DNA from: Alistipes sp.
Lineage (GTDB): Bacteria; Bacteroidota; Bacteroidia; Bacteroidales; Rikenellaceae
Assembly: GCA_017558115.1 (NCBI GenBank)
Contig: JAFYWG010000033.1
Coordinates: forward strand, 1 to 32,438
Reading direction: 5' to 3'
Length of the DNA stretch: 32,438 nucleotides
Under the pieces are notes generated by a model, which had not been told where the DNA came from, made no database searches, and saw only the letters and a program-made list of their open reading frames with translations. The position numbers and the translations under genes were made by a program. Of this stretch, positions 1 to 9,189 are shown one piece after another. How positions within the stretch are numbered: position 1 is the stretch's first letter; each line of letters begins with the position of its first letter.

Positions 1-180
1 ACAACCCCATTTCTGTGAGAAGTTGTATAACAAGAGCTAATTTTAGGCTTGCGAAGCTCGAAAAAGCGGAGTTTACTCGACGTAAATGAGCATTTTGAGA
101 GCGAGCGTAACGACAAAGTAGCCTTGTTAGACAGCTTCATTGTTAGCGGCAGTAGATATCTGCCTTATAATCGAAAATGC
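1..180. repeat. Intergenic repeat region 3' of the C1 peptidase (partial composite module)
   Basis: No gene is seen here. At 9-22 lies a palindromic box (ATTTCTGTGAGAAG) resembling the TTTCTTGTCAGAAG box at 15366-15379 and 27024-27037. At 142-168 lies a 27-bp block that differs at one position from 27160-27186. It contains the short hairpin GGCAG-n7-CTGCC and sits just after the stop codon of a minus-strand gene in both places. The stretch between is rich in short repeated words such as gagcga and acgta, but I could not define a fold. The left part of the element is cut by the window edge. Confidence 0.55.
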
Positions 181-1365
181 TTACTTAATGTTAAGCTTCT
201 TGCGAATATCCTTAGGAATAGCATTCTTGTGAACAACAATGTTCATAGTCTTGTAGCGAGCAAATGCCTTTGTTACATACCACAAGCCCTTGTAAGTACC
301 AGCCTCTCCCCATGAGTTCTTAACCATGTAGTACTCTGTGCCGTTCTGGTCCTTAGCGATACCATAGATCTGCATACCGTGGTCGTCGGTAGTCTCCCAG
401 TTGTCGTATGCACGCTGACGCTCCTCCTGTGTGCACCACTTCTGAGCACCTGCAGTAGCAGCCTGCTTCTGCTCCTCAGTGAGGTTGAGCCACTTAGCCA
501 TATCTGAACCCTGGAGATCAGCACCTGCAGCCTCATCGGGAAGAACTGCTGTACCCTGACGAGTAAAGCCCTTCTCGCTAACATCGCTACCCCATGCGAT
601 AGTGTAGCCCTCCATGATAGCGTTGTCGAATACCTCCATCAACTCATCGATAGGAAGGTTATATGACTGTGCCCAACGCCAGTTATCGGGAATCTCAATA
701 GCAAAGGTTGTGTAGAAGGGGTGGTGAGTGTAAGATGTCAAAGATACGTAGTCTGAAGCGTTCAAGCCCAAAGACTCGTAGAATGACTTAGGAGTGTACT
801 CCTTACCCTCATATGTAAATGACTCGGGGCGCTCGCCGAGGTATACATCGTGGATAGCCTCGATAGACTTCTTCCACAACATCTCGCCCTCATGGCTGAG
901 CTGCAAGCTGCGGTGGTTGCCCTTAGCGATAGCATCAACAACAGCGTTGCTAACAGCTGAAAGCTCGTTGTGGTTGCTGAGCTCCATGCCGTACATTACA
1001 CCGGGACGCATCTCAGCCTCAGGAACAAGACCGAAAGCCTCCATACCGTAGATTACATCGTAGAATGAGCCACCCTGTGCGAAAGATACGTCGCCGTGAG
1101 TGCGAACAGCCTTCTCAGCGCGATCGAGGTAGGTATTGTGCACGATGAACATCTCAGAGAAGTCGTACTCGCCCTTGCCCATGCGCAAAAGCTCTGACTC
1201 GATGAATGCCAAAGATGAGTAGCACCAGCAAGTACCCGCCTGGTTCTGATTCTTGATGCTTGTGATAGGGTTCTCCTTCACAACTGTGAACTCGGGAGTG
1301 AACTCCTGAGCCATCACACCCGACGCCATCATAAGGCCGAGTGCCAAACCAAAGATTTTCTTCAT
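181..1365 (-). CDS. Secreted C1-family cysteine peptidase (bleomycin hydrolase/PepC-like)
   Basis: A 394-residue protein that starts with a signal peptide (lysines, a hydrophobic stretch, then ASGVMAQ at 15-20), so it is probably exported to the periplasm or beyond. The papain-type catalytic set is visible: oxyanion Gln40, nucleophile Cys46 in GTCW, His329 in DDHGM and Asn350 in KNSWG. The wide Cys-His spacing and the GTCWCYS context fit the bleomycin hydrolase/aminopeptidase C branch (family C1B), which are usually cytosolic hexamers; secreted versions are common in gut Bacteroidales. The expected role is peptide trimming for amino-acid supply. The chosen ATG gives the signal peptide at once. 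It is transcribed alone; no TAnnTTTG promoter was found in the 96 nt before it, so readthrough from topA is possible. Confidence 0.9.
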   Translation of the reverse strand: MKKIFGLALGLMMASGVMAQEFTPEFTVVKENPITSIKNQNQAGTCWCYSSLAFIESELLRMGKGEYDFSEMFIVHNTYLDRAEKAVRTHGDVSFAQGGSFYDVIYGMEAFGLVPEAEMRPGVMYGMELSNHNELSAVSNAVVDAIAKGNHRSLQLSHEGEMLWKKSIEAIHDVYLGERPESFTYEGKEYTPKSFYESLGLNASDYVSLTSYTHHPFYTTFAIEIPDNWRWAQSYNLPIDELMEVFDNAIMEGYTIAWGSDVSEKGFTRQGTAVLPDEAAGADLQGSDMAKWLNLTEEQKQAATAGAQKWCTQEERQRAYDNWETTDDHGMQIYGIAKDQNGTEYYMVKNSWGEAGTYKGLWYVTKAFARYKTMNIVVHKNAIPKDIRKKLNIK

Positions 1366-1461
1366 AATAAAATTAGTTTTAAGGTAAATATTTATTCTGT
1401 TTTACACATGTTTCATCCCTCGCTGCTGCGGTAGGGCTCTATGCCCCCGCCCACAAGCGTA

Positions 1462-3762
1462 TTACTTCTTTGTCTTTGCAACTATGCGCTGGCAATCGGT
1501 GTAGGTGAGAGTCTCAACCTTTGAACCACGGGGGATGCGGTAGTTTTTGCCGTTGTATGCTATGTATGGACCATACTGGCCACTCTTAATCACCATCGCT
1601 GCATCCTCTGCAAAGGTACGAATGGGCTCCGATGCTGCGCGCTGCTTGGCGATGCTCTCCTGCAAGAGTTCCACAGCACGCTCGTAGCTGATAGTGTAGG
1701 GGTCGTCACTCTTTGTCAACGATGCGAAACTCTTACCGTGACGCACGTAGGGACCGAACTTACCCAAGCCAACCATGAGGGGTTCACCCTCGTAGTTACC
1801 GAGGTTGCGGGGCAATGCGAAGAGCTCCAATGCCTCCTCCAGGGTGATAGACTCGATGAGCTGTCCCTTCTTCAAGGATGCAAACTGACCCTTCTGGCCA
1901 TCTGCGCCCTCGAGCTCTACCATGGGGCCGTAGCGACCGATACGAGCCTTTACGGTCTGACCCGTCTTGGGGTCTACGCCCAACACACGTACTGACTGCG
2001 AGGTGCGCTCCATCTGGGTGCCTACTGCAGCATCCACAAGCTGATGGAAGGGGCTGTAAAACTCACATATCATAGATGTCCATGTGATCTCGCCGTCGGC
2101 TACGCGGTCGAACTCCTTCTCCACGTTTGCGGTGAAGTGGTAGTCGATAATGGACTTAAACTGCGACTCGAGGTAGTCGTTTACGATCATGCCTATGTCA
2201 GTGGGAGCAAGGCGGCTCTTCTCGCGGCCATAGCTCTCTGTTACGAGCTTCTCCGATAGCTTCTCACCCGAGAGTGTGAGCTGCACAATCTGGCGCTTCT
2301 GGCCATCGCGGTTTTGCTTCACGACATAGCCGCGGTTGATGATTGTGGTGATGGTAGGAGCGTATGTTGAGGGTCGGCCGATGCCGAGCTCCTCGAGGCG
2401 CTTTACGAGGGCTGCCTCGTTGTAGCGTGCAGGAGCCTGTGTGTAGCGCTCCGATGCTGTGATGGTGGTAGCTATGACGCTATCGCCAACCTGCATCTTA
2501 GGCAAGATGCCACCCTCACCCTCCTGCTGTGCATCCTCGTCGACGCTCTCAGAGTATAGGCGCATGAAGCCGTCGAAGCGGACAACCTCACCCTGTGATA
2601 CGAACTGCTCCTTACGCTTTGTAAGGTCGATGACAATCTGTGTGCGGTCGAGCTCCGCGGGTACCATCTGTGAGGCTACGGTGCGCTTCCAGATGAGGTC
2701 GTAGAGGCGTTTCTCGGCTGCTGTGCCCTCAATCTCGTGGCGCTCGATATATGATGGACGGATAGCCTCGTGTGCCTCCTGCGCACCCTTAGACTTAGTC
2801 TTGAAGTTGTGGGGGTACGAGTACTTGGCACCAAAGAGGCGTGTAATCTCATTTTTGCACTGCGTGATGGCCATCTGTGAGAGGTTCACAGAGTCGGTAC
2901 GCATATATGTGATGAGACCCTGCTCGTAGAGCTTCTGTGCTACGGACATTGTCTGCGACACGCTCATGCCAAGCTTGCGGCCTGCCTCCTGCTGCAAGGT
3001 AGAGGTGGTGAAGGGGGGTGCTGCATAGCGCTGCACGGGTTTCTCCTCGGCCTTAGATACGGTGAAGGTCTCGCCGATACAATCCTTGAGGAACTGCTCA
3101 GCCTCGTCACGTGTCTCAAAGCCCTGCGACAAGGTGGCCTTGAAGAGGGTCTTCTCCTGGTCGCCAGCGGCATAGAACTGCGCAACAACGCGGAACTGAG
3201 CCACAGACTTGAAGTTGATGATGTCGCGCTCACGCTCCACAATCAAGCGCACTGCGACACTCTGCACACGGCCTGCCGAGAGTGCGGGGCGCACCTTCTT
3301 CCACAATACGGGAGAGAGCTCGAAGCCCACCAAGCGATCCAATACGCGGCGTGCCTGCTGCGCATTTACGAGGTTGAGGTCGATGGTGCGGGGGTTCTCG
3401 ATAGCATCGAGGATGGCGCGCTGCGTAATCTCATGGAAGACGATACGCTTGGTGCGGTCGATGGGCAAGTCCAAGACCTTTGCGAGGTGCCATGCGATAG
3501 CCTCTCCCTCGCGGTCCTCATCGGATGCCAACCACACTGTCTTTGCCTCACGTGCCATGCGCGAAAGTTCGTCTACAACCTTGCGCTTATCCTCAGGTAT
3601 CTCGTATATGGGTTCAAAATCTTTATCGAGGTTGATACCGAGTCCCTTCTTCGCCAAGTCGCGGATATGGCCAAAGCTCGACTTTACTTTGAAGTCCTTG
3701 CCGAGGAACTTCTCGATAGTCTTCGCCTTGGCGGGAGACTCTACAATAACCAAATTCTCCAT
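1462..3762 (-). CDS. topA: DNA topoisomerase I (type IA)
   Basis: Relaxes negative supercoils by cutting one strand through a 5'-phosphotyrosine. Numbering from an in-frame GTG one codon upstream, the TOPRIM domain starts at VIVESPAKAKTI (Glu9) with the acidic triad in SDEDREGEA (Asp82, Asp84, Glu86), and the catalytic tyrosine is Tyr287 in GLITYMRTDS. The C-terminus carries three topoisomerase C-terminal repeats at about 610 (GRYGPMVEL), 668 (GKFGPYVRH) and 729 (GQYGPYIAY). There is no four-cysteine zinc ribbon as in the E. coli enzyme. The ATG at 3762 is preferred; the GTG at 3765 is directly adjacent. The gene lies 88 nt downstream of the DUF4270 gene on the same strand, with a hairpin between them. 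Confidence 0.97.
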   Translation of the reverse strand: MENLVIVESPAKAKTIEKFLGKDFKVKSSFGHIRDLAKKGLGINLDKDFEPIYEIPEDKRKVVDELSRMAREAKTVWLASDEDREGEAIAWHLAKVLDLPIDRTKRIVFHEITQRAILDAIENPRTIDLNLVNAQQARRVLDRLVGFELSPVLWKKVRPALSAGRVQSVAVRLIVERERDIINFKSVAQFRVVAQFYAAGDQEKTLFKATLSQGFETRDEAEQFLKDCIGETFTVSKAEEKPVQRYAAPPFTTSTLQQEAGRKLGMSVSQTMSVAQKLYEQGLITYMRTDSVNLSQMAITQCKNEITRLFGAKYSYPHNFKTKSKGAQEAHEAIRPSYIERHEIEGTAAEKRLYDLIWKRTVASQMVPAELDRTQIVIDLTKRKEQFVSQGEVVRFDGFMRLYSESVDEDAQQEGEGGILPKMQVGDSVIATTITASERYTQAPARYNEAALVKRLEELGIGRPSTYAPTITTIINRGYVVKQNRDGQKRQIVQLTLSGEKLSEKLVTESYGREKSRLAPTDIGMIVNDYLESQFKSIIDYHFTANVEKEFDRVADGEITWTSMICEFYSPFHQLVDAAVGTQMERTSQSVRVLGVDPKTGQTVKARIGRYGPMVELEGADGQKGQFASLKKGQLIESITLEEALELFALPRNLGNYEGEPLMVGLGKFGPYVRHGKSFASLTKSDDPYTISYERAVELLQESIAKQRAASEPIRTFAEDAAMVIKSGQYGPYIAYNGKNYRIPRGSKVETLTYTDCQRIVAKTKK

Positions 3763-3787
3763 CACTATGTCTAAACTTTATTTCAAA

Positions 3788-3822
3788 TAGCAAAACCTAT
3801 GTAGCGACACATAGGTTTGCTA
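3788..3822 (-). terminator. Hairpin between DUF4270 gene and topA
   Basis: An inverted repeat, TAGC(A)AAACCTATGT at 3788-3802 and ACATAGGTTTGCTA at 3809-3822, forms a 14-bp stem with one bulged base and a 6-nt loop. It follows the DUF4270 stop codon by about 30 nt. On the minus strand only a broken T-rich stretch follows, so it may be a weak terminator or an RNA-processing and stability element in front of topA. No TAnnTTTG promoter was found between it and topA. Confidence 0.5.
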
Positions 3823-3850
3823 ATTCTCGTTACTTATTAACGTTAACTCA

Positions 3851-5491
3851 CTATCTCACAACAGTATAAGTCAAATCCAATGAGATAGGTGCAGGATTTG
3901 CATCTGCCGCGTCGCCACCATAGATAGCCTGGTGGTTGAAGCCGAAGCGCGCTGCGGCATCGGGACCGATGTAGATGCGGCGATAGCTCACTAACGACTC
4001 CTCCTCGGGGGTGTAGTCGGCGCTAAACATCTCCAACTTAACCTTGCCATTCTCGTCGACATTATCCTGTGCCGCCATCATCAGCGACTGGATGAATGTT
4101 GAGATATCCATGGTGTAGGCTGCCAACGAGCGGTTTATATAACCATCGTACTCCAAGCCATACGACGACTCGTAGCTATAGGCGTAGTCGGCAATGCCCG
4201 TAAACGATGAACCATACGCAGCATAGAGACCCATGCGCTCCATAGCCTCGTTCATAGCCTCACCCATGACGAGGGGGTCGATCTGTAGGGGATCGTAGTT
4301 CGAGCCCTCGAGGTATATCATAAGGCGTGCCTGATTAACCGATACCACCGCATTCTTCTCGCTAAGTGCGATGTCGGCCAACGACTGGATAAACTCATCG
4401 CTGAACCACACCTCTGTTACGACGCCACCCATGCCATCGACATAGCCGATAGTCACCTCAGGGTTCTCGGCAACACTCTCAACCTTCGAGCCCGCAAAGT
4501 CGTGCGACACGCGGTTGATAGAGACGTTACCAACCTCCAATTTGCGCTCCGAAGGGTTAATAGCGAAGTGGTAGGTCATCTGCGCAGTATCGCGGATGAT
4601 GGTGGGATCCTCCTCGTAGCGGCTACGCGCATAGAGGATGAGTGCAGAGTTCTCCAAGTTTGTGGCAAACATAGCACCCTCGCCCTCAATCTCCTCGACT
4701 GGAGCGATATATACACCCCTAATCTGCTCTACAAACTTGGCCTCATTACCAGCGATATAGAGGCTATCGCTATCGTTAGCATAGCCACCATTAGCCTCGA
4801 GTTCCTCCTTCGATGTGAACATCAAGCGAGAGATATACTCACGTGTTGCATCGGTGTTCTCGAGCTTCACACGTGCGCTCAAAGGGTTCTCCATGTCACC
4901 CACATAGATACCCTTATCCTGGTTAGGATACTCGAATGTGAATATAGGCTCACTTGCGATGTAGGGCGTGGGGTCGAAGTTGATGTAGAAGGTAGAGTCG
5001 CTCTTATCCTTCGCATTAGCAATGTAGTCGTTCGACGTAATCTCGTAGACGTTGAACTTATGACGCTTTGTAGTGTCACCATGGAAGTCCTGAACATAGA
5101 GCGCCAAGACCATAGAGTCGAAGATAGGGCGATAGCCCCAGCTGCGCTCTTCGCCAAGTGTCATACCAAAGATCATCTGTGTCATGAAGCCTGCGCGACG
5201 CTCACCAAAGACCTCACTGCGCTCGGCACCGAAATATCCCATTTCGATGTTTGACGAGGCAACAGAGTCGGTCTGGTAGAGACGTGTGCTTAGAAGATGA
5301 CAGCGCTCCTTGCTATCACCCTCACGCCACTCACCCATGCGGTAGACACGGCGCTTAAGCTCCATATTCTGCTTTGTGGGCACGTACTCCGAGCCCAAGG
5401 TATAGTCCACCTCGGTGGTGCAGCCAACGGACATAATAACCATAGCCACACACGCCAATACAGAGACTATCAACCCTTTATAACTCATCAT
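3851..5491 (-). CDS. DUF4270 family lipoprotein
   Basis: About 546 residues. The reading frame stays open upstream into the preceding gene, but only the ATG pair at 5491/5488 gives a proper export signal: MSYKGL, a hydrophobic core, then SVGC with the lipid-carrying Cys at residue 24 from the first ATG. The rest is acidic, aromatic-rich and beta-type, with no catalytic motif that I recognise. It resembles the DUF4270 lipoproteins of Bacteroidota, which often sit beside the small starch-synthase-like gene, as here. The start overlaps that gene's stop (ATGATGAGTTATAA), which suggests translational coupling. The function is unknown; it is likely attached to the outer or inner membrane. Confidence 0.8.
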   Translation of the reverse strand: MMSYKGLIVSVLACVAMVIMSVGCTTEVDYTLGSEYVPTKQNMELKRRVYRMGEWREGDSKERCHLLSTRLYQTDSVASSNIEMGYFGAERSEVFGERRAGFMTQMIFGMTLGEERSWGYRPIFDSMVLALYVQDFHGDTTKRHKFNVYEITSNDYIANAKDKSDSTFYINFDPTPYIASEPIFTFEYPNQDKGIYVGDMENPLSARVKLENTDATREYISRLMFTSKEELEANGGYANDSDSLYIAGNEAKFVEQIRGVYIAPVEEIEGEGAMFATNLENSALILYARSRYEEDPTIIRDTAQMTYHFAINPSERKLEVGNVSINRVSHDFAGSKVESVAENPEVTIGYVDGMGGVVTEVWFSDEFIQSLADIALSEKNAVVSVNQARLMIYLEGSNYDPLQIDPLVMGEAMNEAMERMGLYAAYGSSFTGIADYAYSYESSYGLEYDGYINRSLAAYTMDISTFIQSLMMAAQDNVDENGKVKLEMFSADYTPEEESLVSYRRIYIGPDAAARFGFNHQAIYGGDAADANPAPISLDLTYTVVR

Positions 5492-6284
5492 AGAATTTTT
5501 TGTAGTTATCGAAGATCTCCTTAGCATCGCCCTCGGCGTACTCCAGAATCTTCTTGCCAGTACTGCGCGCATACTCCAACACTGCGGGGTCTGCATCTGC
5601 CGATGTAACGATGATACCATCGGCATACTCTAAAACGTAGCGATAGAGGTTTTCGTATGTGGGCACCTCCAAAACTGACATCTTACTATCCATAATACCC
5701 TCGCCCTCGAGCTTCTGCTTGAAGTCGGCAGCGAGTGTACCCTCAAACTTATCAGCACCCAACGACACCACAATCTTTACGTCGCGGAACAAGGGGTCGT
5801 CGTACAACACATGCTTCAAATACATGGGTACAACAGCCGAGAACCAGCCGTGGCAGTGTACGATGGTGGGCGACCAGCGCAACTTCTTGACGGTCTCCAG
5901 CATACCGCGAGCGAAGAATATAGCGCGATCGTCGTTATCCTCAAACATCTTGCCCTGCTCGTCGTGCAAGATTGCGCGACGCAAGAAGTAGTCGTCGTTA
6001 TCGATGAAGTAGATCTGCAGACGTGCTGCAGGGATAGAGGCCACCTTGATGATAAGCTGGTGATCGTTATCGTTGATAATGAGGTTCATACCAGAGAGGC
6101 GAATCACCTCGTGGAGCTGGTTACGACGCTCATTGATGCAACCATAGCGAGGCATGAACGTGCGCACCTCGGCGCCACGCTCCTGCATCTGACGTGCCAT
6201 CTCGATACTGAGCTTCGAAAGCTCATTCTCGGGCAGATAGGGAGAGATCTCCTGGCACACGTACAATATCTTATTTGTCGCCAT
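5478..6284 (-). CDS. Starch/glycogen synthase-like protein, N-terminal (GT5) domain only
   Basis: 268 residues matching only the N-terminal Rossmann half of GT5 glycogen/starch synthases: KILYVCQEISPYLPENELSK at the start, MPRYG near 45-49, and VHCHGWFSAVVPMYLK in the middle, which resembles the HxHDWxT region. The C-terminal GT-B half, which holds most of the nucleotide-sugar site, is absent. The KxGGL motif that binds ADP-glucose is also replaced (ENELSK). It is therefore probably not a complete synthase; a binding or regulatory role is possible. Such short proteins are common in Bacteroidota. It is 14 nt from queA and overlaps the DUF4270 lipoprotein start, so it is in the same operon. Confidence 0.75.
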   Translation of the reverse strand: MATNKILYVCQEISPYLPENELSKLSIEMARQMQERGAEVRTFMPRYGCINERRNQLHEVIRLSGMNLIINDNDHQLIIKVASIPAARLQIYFIDNDDYFLRRAILHDEQGKMFEDNDDRAIFFARGMLETVKKLRWSPTIVHCHGWFSAVVPMYLKHVLYDDPLFRDVKIVVSLGADKFEGTLAADFKQKLEGEGIMDSKMSVLEVPTYENLYRYVLEYADGIIVTSADADPAVLEYARSTGKKILEYAEGDAKEIFDNYKKFYDEL

Positions 6285-6298
6285 AATATACTCTATTT

Positions 6299-7348
6299 CT
6301 ACAAAATCAACATAGCATCGCCGTATGTACCAAAGCGATAACCCTCATCCTTAGCTACCTGGTAGGCATTCATGACTACGTCGTAGCCACCAAATGCTGC
6401 AACCATCATCAACTGTGTTGAGTAGGGGAGGTGGAAGTTCGATACAAAGGCATCTGCCGCAGTGAACTGGTAGGGGTGGAAGATGAACTTGTTGGTCCAG
6501 CCCTCAGTAGGCTTAATCATGCCGCCAACCGAGACTGCAGTCTCCATAGCGCGCATAACGGTAGTACCGATAGCCACAACCTTGTGACCCTCGCGCTTTG
6601 CGGCGTTGATGACACCCGCAGTCTCCTCGTTGATGAAGAACTGCTCAGAGTCCATCTTATGCTTCGACAAATCCTCAACATCCACAGTGCGGAAGTTACC
6701 CAAGCCCACGTGGAGCGTGAGGAAGGCCTTGTCGATACCCTTAATCTCCATGCGCTTCATGAGGTGCTTCGAGAAGTGAAGACCCGCTGTAGGAGCTGCC
6801 ACAGCACCCTCATGCTCAGCATATATAGTCTGATACCACTCCTCATCCTCGGGTTCAACCTTTGCGCGTACCCAGCGTGGAAGTGGTGTCTCACCCATAG
6901 TGTAGAGCGCCTCCTTGAACTCCTCGTACGAACCATCGAACAAGAAGCGGAGGGTACGGCCACGCGAGGTGGTGTTATCAATAACCTCGGCACCCATAAG
7001 CTCGTCATCACCGAAGTAGAGCTTATTGCCGATACGAATCTTTCGTGCGGGGTCTACCAACACATCCCACAAGCGCAACTCGCGGTTGAGCTCACGGAGC
7101 AAGAAGATCTCGATGTCGGCACCAGTCTTCTCCTTGCAACCCTGCAGACGTGCGGGGAACACCTTCGTGTTGTTGAACACGAACATATCCTTCTCGTCGA
7201 AATACTCGATAATATCCTTGAATGTGCGATGCTCAATCTCGCCTGTCGAGCGATGCAACACCATTAGGCGTGCGTCGTCACGATTTGTCGTAGGATACTG
7301 TGCAATCATATCCTGCGAAAAGTCGTAACCATACTGCGATAACTTCAT
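6299..7348 (-). CDS. queA: S-adenosylmethionine:tRNA ribosyltransferase-isomerase
   Basis: 349 residues, the usual length. It transfers and rearranges the ribosyl part of SAM onto 7-aminomethyl-7-deazaguanine at the tRNA wobble position, forming epoxyqueuosine. Family signatures are visible: [12 protein letters not shown] at the start, [13 protein letters not shown] at 57-69, AAPTAGLHF at 184-192 and [11 protein letters not shown] further on, then the C-terminal FHPY and [14 protein letters not shown] segments. It lies 50 nt downstream of truB, so two tRNA-modification genes sit together in the long minus-strand run. No other queuosine gene is in the window. Confidence 0.97.
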   Translation of the reverse strand: MKLSQYGYDFSQDMIAQYPTTNRDDARLMVLHRSTGEIEHRTFKDIIEYFDEKDMFVFNNTKVFPARLQGCKEKTGADIEIFLLRELNRELRLWDVLVDPARKIRIGNKLYFGDDELMGAEVIDNTTSRGRTLRFLFDGSYEEFKEALYTMGETPLPRWVRAKVEPEDEEWYQTIYAEHEGAVAAPTAGLHFSKHLMKRMEIKGIDKAFLTLHVGLGNFRTVDVEDLSKHKMDSEQFFINEETAGVINAAKREGHKVVAIGTTVMRAMETAVSVGGMIKPTEGWTNKFIFHPYQFTAADAFVSNFHLPYSTQLMMVAAFGGYDVVMNAYQVAKDEGYRFGTYGDAMLIL

Positions 7349-7398
7349 ATTTCTTTCAAAAAAAGCGTGTAATAATCAAGTAATATACGCAAAAACTT

Positions 7399-8112
7399 CT
7401 ATTTTGTTTCACACTCGCGCAACTTTTCCATAAAATCGTCCAGCGTGTGCGACTTTTCGACAGTAAAACCACCACTGCGCGTGCGACGCAATGATGTTAG
7501 GTAGGCTCCACTATTTAGTGCCTCACCAATCTCGAATGCCAACGAGCGGATGTAGGTGCCCTTGCTGCAACGTACGCGAATTTTGATGCGTGGCATGTCG
7601 TACTCCACAAGCTCGAGCTCGTAGATATTAATCAACGCCTTCTTAAGCTCTATCTCCTCGCCAGCACGCGCAAACTCATAGGCTCGCACGCCCTGCACCT
7701 TCTTTGCAGAGTAGAGCGGGGGAAGCTGCTCGCGCTCTCCCGTTAGCGACTTAAGCGCCTCCTCTACCATCTCGCGCGTGATATGCTCCGTGGGGTAGGT
7801 GTTATCTACTTCATGCTCCATGTCACCGCTGGGCGTAGTTGCACCGAGCATAAGCTCTGCAACATACTCCTTCTCCTCGGTCTGAAGCGCCTCCACCTGT
7901 TTCGTAGCGCGACCTATGCATACGAGCAAGATACCCGTAGCCAAGGGGTCGAGCGTACCGGCATGACCTATCTTAATCTTGGGGTAGCCGCACTTGCGCA
8001 ACTGAAACTTTATCTTGCGCACAACATCGGCACTTGTCCACTCGTAGGGCTTGTCTATTACAGCGACATAACCCTCGGGGAACTCAACCCCACGTAATGT
8101 AAAATCCTCCAT
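7399..8112 (-). CDS. truB: tRNA pseudouridine(55) synthase
   Basis: 237 residues. Converts U55 of the tRNA T-loop to pseudouridine. The N-terminal KPYEWTSADVV and the catalytic motif HAGTLDPLATG, with Asp55, are clear, followed by the conserved YSAKKVQGVRAYEFAR and CSKGTYIRSLAFEIG segments. The C-terminal PUA-type domain of longer TruB proteins is missing or very short, as in many Bacteroidota. It begins 12 nt after the uppP stop, consistent with cotranscription. Confidence 0.95.
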   Translation of the reverse strand: MEDFTLRGVEFPEGYVAVIDKPYEWTSADVVRKIKFQLRKCGYPKIKIGHAGTLDPLATGILLVCIGRATKQVEALQTEEKEYVAELMLGATTPSGDMEHEVDNTYPTEHITREMVEEALKSLTGEREQLPPLYSAKKVQGVRAYEFARAGEEIELKKALINIYELELVEYDMPRIKIRVRCSKGTYIRSLAFEIGEALNSGAYLTSLRRTRSGGFTVEKSHTLDDFMEKLRECETK

Positions 8113-8124
8113 TTATCCTATATA

Positions 8125-8919
8125 TTATAATATGTAAGAGCCGATAGCCACAACTCCAACTACGGCACAATAGATTGCAAACCATATGAGCTTACCGCGC
8201 TTGACCATGTCGATCATAAAGCGGCAAGCGAGGCATCCCACAACAAAAGCGGTCACAAAGCCAGCGATGAGTGCCCACGTGGAGATACCCGCAACGGCGA
8301 AGCCTCCATCCAAAATATGTAGCAGCGTCTCACCCATGATAGGTGCCAAGACCATAAGGAATGAGAATGTTGCCACTACATCCTTGCGATTGCCGAGCAA
8401 CAAGCCCGTAGCGATGGTGCTTCCCGAGCGCGAGAGACCTGGCGAGGCAGCAACAGCTTGTGCCACACCGATGATCAGGGCATCGCGATAGGATATAGTC
8501 TCCTTCTGGCGGGGCTTAGCATAGTAGGCAAAGGCCAAGAGTGTGGCGGTAACAAGAAGCATAGCACCCACAACAACCATAATGTAGTTCGATGCGAGCA
8601 CCTCATCTATCTGATCCTTAAGCATAAAACCAACAATACCGATGGGTATCATCGAGATTATAAGCTTTAGCACATAGGCCTTCTCCTGATTCATGCCACG
8701 TGTGAAGAGGCCTCTACCCACGCCCACTATCTCGCGCCACAGCACAACGATGGTGCTTAACACCGTAGCAGCGTGGAGCACAACATCGAATGCAAGGTTC
8801 TCCTCCAGCTCTACGCCGAGGAGCTCCTTAGCCAACTGCAGGTGGCCACTACTCGACACGGGCAGAAACTCCGTGAGTCCCTGCACAGCGCCCAAGATTA
8901 TCGACTCAAAGACCTCCAT
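8125..8919 (-). CDS. uppP: Undecaprenyl-diphosphatase (BacA/UppP family)
   Basis: 264-residue polytopic membrane protein that dephosphorylates undecaprenyl diphosphate to recycle the lipid carrier for peptidoglycan and glycan export. The BacA motifs are present: QGLTEFLPVSSSGHL at 13-27 (Glu17) and PGLSRSGST at 160-168 (Arg164), with several hydrophobic helices up to the C-terminus. Loss or gain of this activity is linked to bacitracin tolerance in other bacteria. It is 5 nt from the DUF3098 gene in the same run. Confidence 0.95.
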   Translation of the reverse strand: MEVFESIILGAVQGLTEFLPVSSSGHLQLAKELLGVELEENLAFDVVLHAATVLSTIVVLWREIVGVGRGLFTRGMNQEKAYVLKLIISMIPIGIVGFMLKDQIDEVLASNYIMVVVGAMLLVTATLLAFAYYAKPRQKETISYRDALIIGVAQAVAASPGLSRSGSTIATGLLLGNRKDVVATFSFLMVLAPIMGETLLHILDGGFAVAGISTWALIAGFVTAFVVGCLACRFMIDMVKRGKLIWFAIYCAVVGVVAIGSYIL

Positions 8920-8924
8920 ACCCT

Positions 8925-9188
8925 CTACTTCTCCTCGTTGTTACGCTTGAAACGTAGAATGATACCCAAGGCCACAGTCACAAAGCCCAAGAGCACCATG
9001 ATCGGAGCAATGGTGATGCGGCGCACAGAGTATATCGACTCGTCAAACTCCGTAACGGTGTGGTCGCCACCACCCGACATAAGTATAAAACCTACGACAA
9101 CAACCAAGAGACCAGCACCCATAAGAGCATAGTTCTTAGCACAAAAGGGCATAGGCCTCTTCTGGCCGTCCTGTTTATTCTCCATCAT
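8925..9188 (-). CDS. DUF3098 small membrane protein
   Basis: 87 residues with two hydrophobic helices at about 20-41 and 58-79, a short soluble loop between (GGGDHTVTEFDESIYSVRRIT) and a basic C-terminal end. The family is found in Bacteroidota between ftsX and uppP, which is exactly the arrangement here (1 nt after ftsX, 5 nt before uppP). The function is unknown; the position suggests a link to division or envelope synthesis. Two ATGs in a row (9188 and 9185) are both possible starts. Confidence 0.85.
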   Translation of the reverse strand: MMENKQDGQKRPMPFCAKNYALMGAGLLVVVVGFILMSGGGDHTVTEFDESIYSVRRITIAPIMVLLGFVTVALGIILRFKRNNEEK

Positions 9189-9189
9189 A

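Noticed and set aside
3209-3790. 193-codon open frame on the plus strand
   Set aside because: Antisense to the N-terminal part of topA; no motif, no promoter.
4502-5254. 250-codon open frame on the plus strand
   Set aside because: Antisense to the DUF4270 lipoprotein; its composition mirrors the codons of the sense strand.
5492-5626. N-terminal extension of the DUF4270 protein
   Set aside because: It would overlap the preceding gene by 45 codons and bury the lipoprotein signal sequence.
6431-7267. 278-codon open frame on the plus strand
   Set aside because: It lies entirely antisense to queA, which has all family motifs; no promoter or family match.
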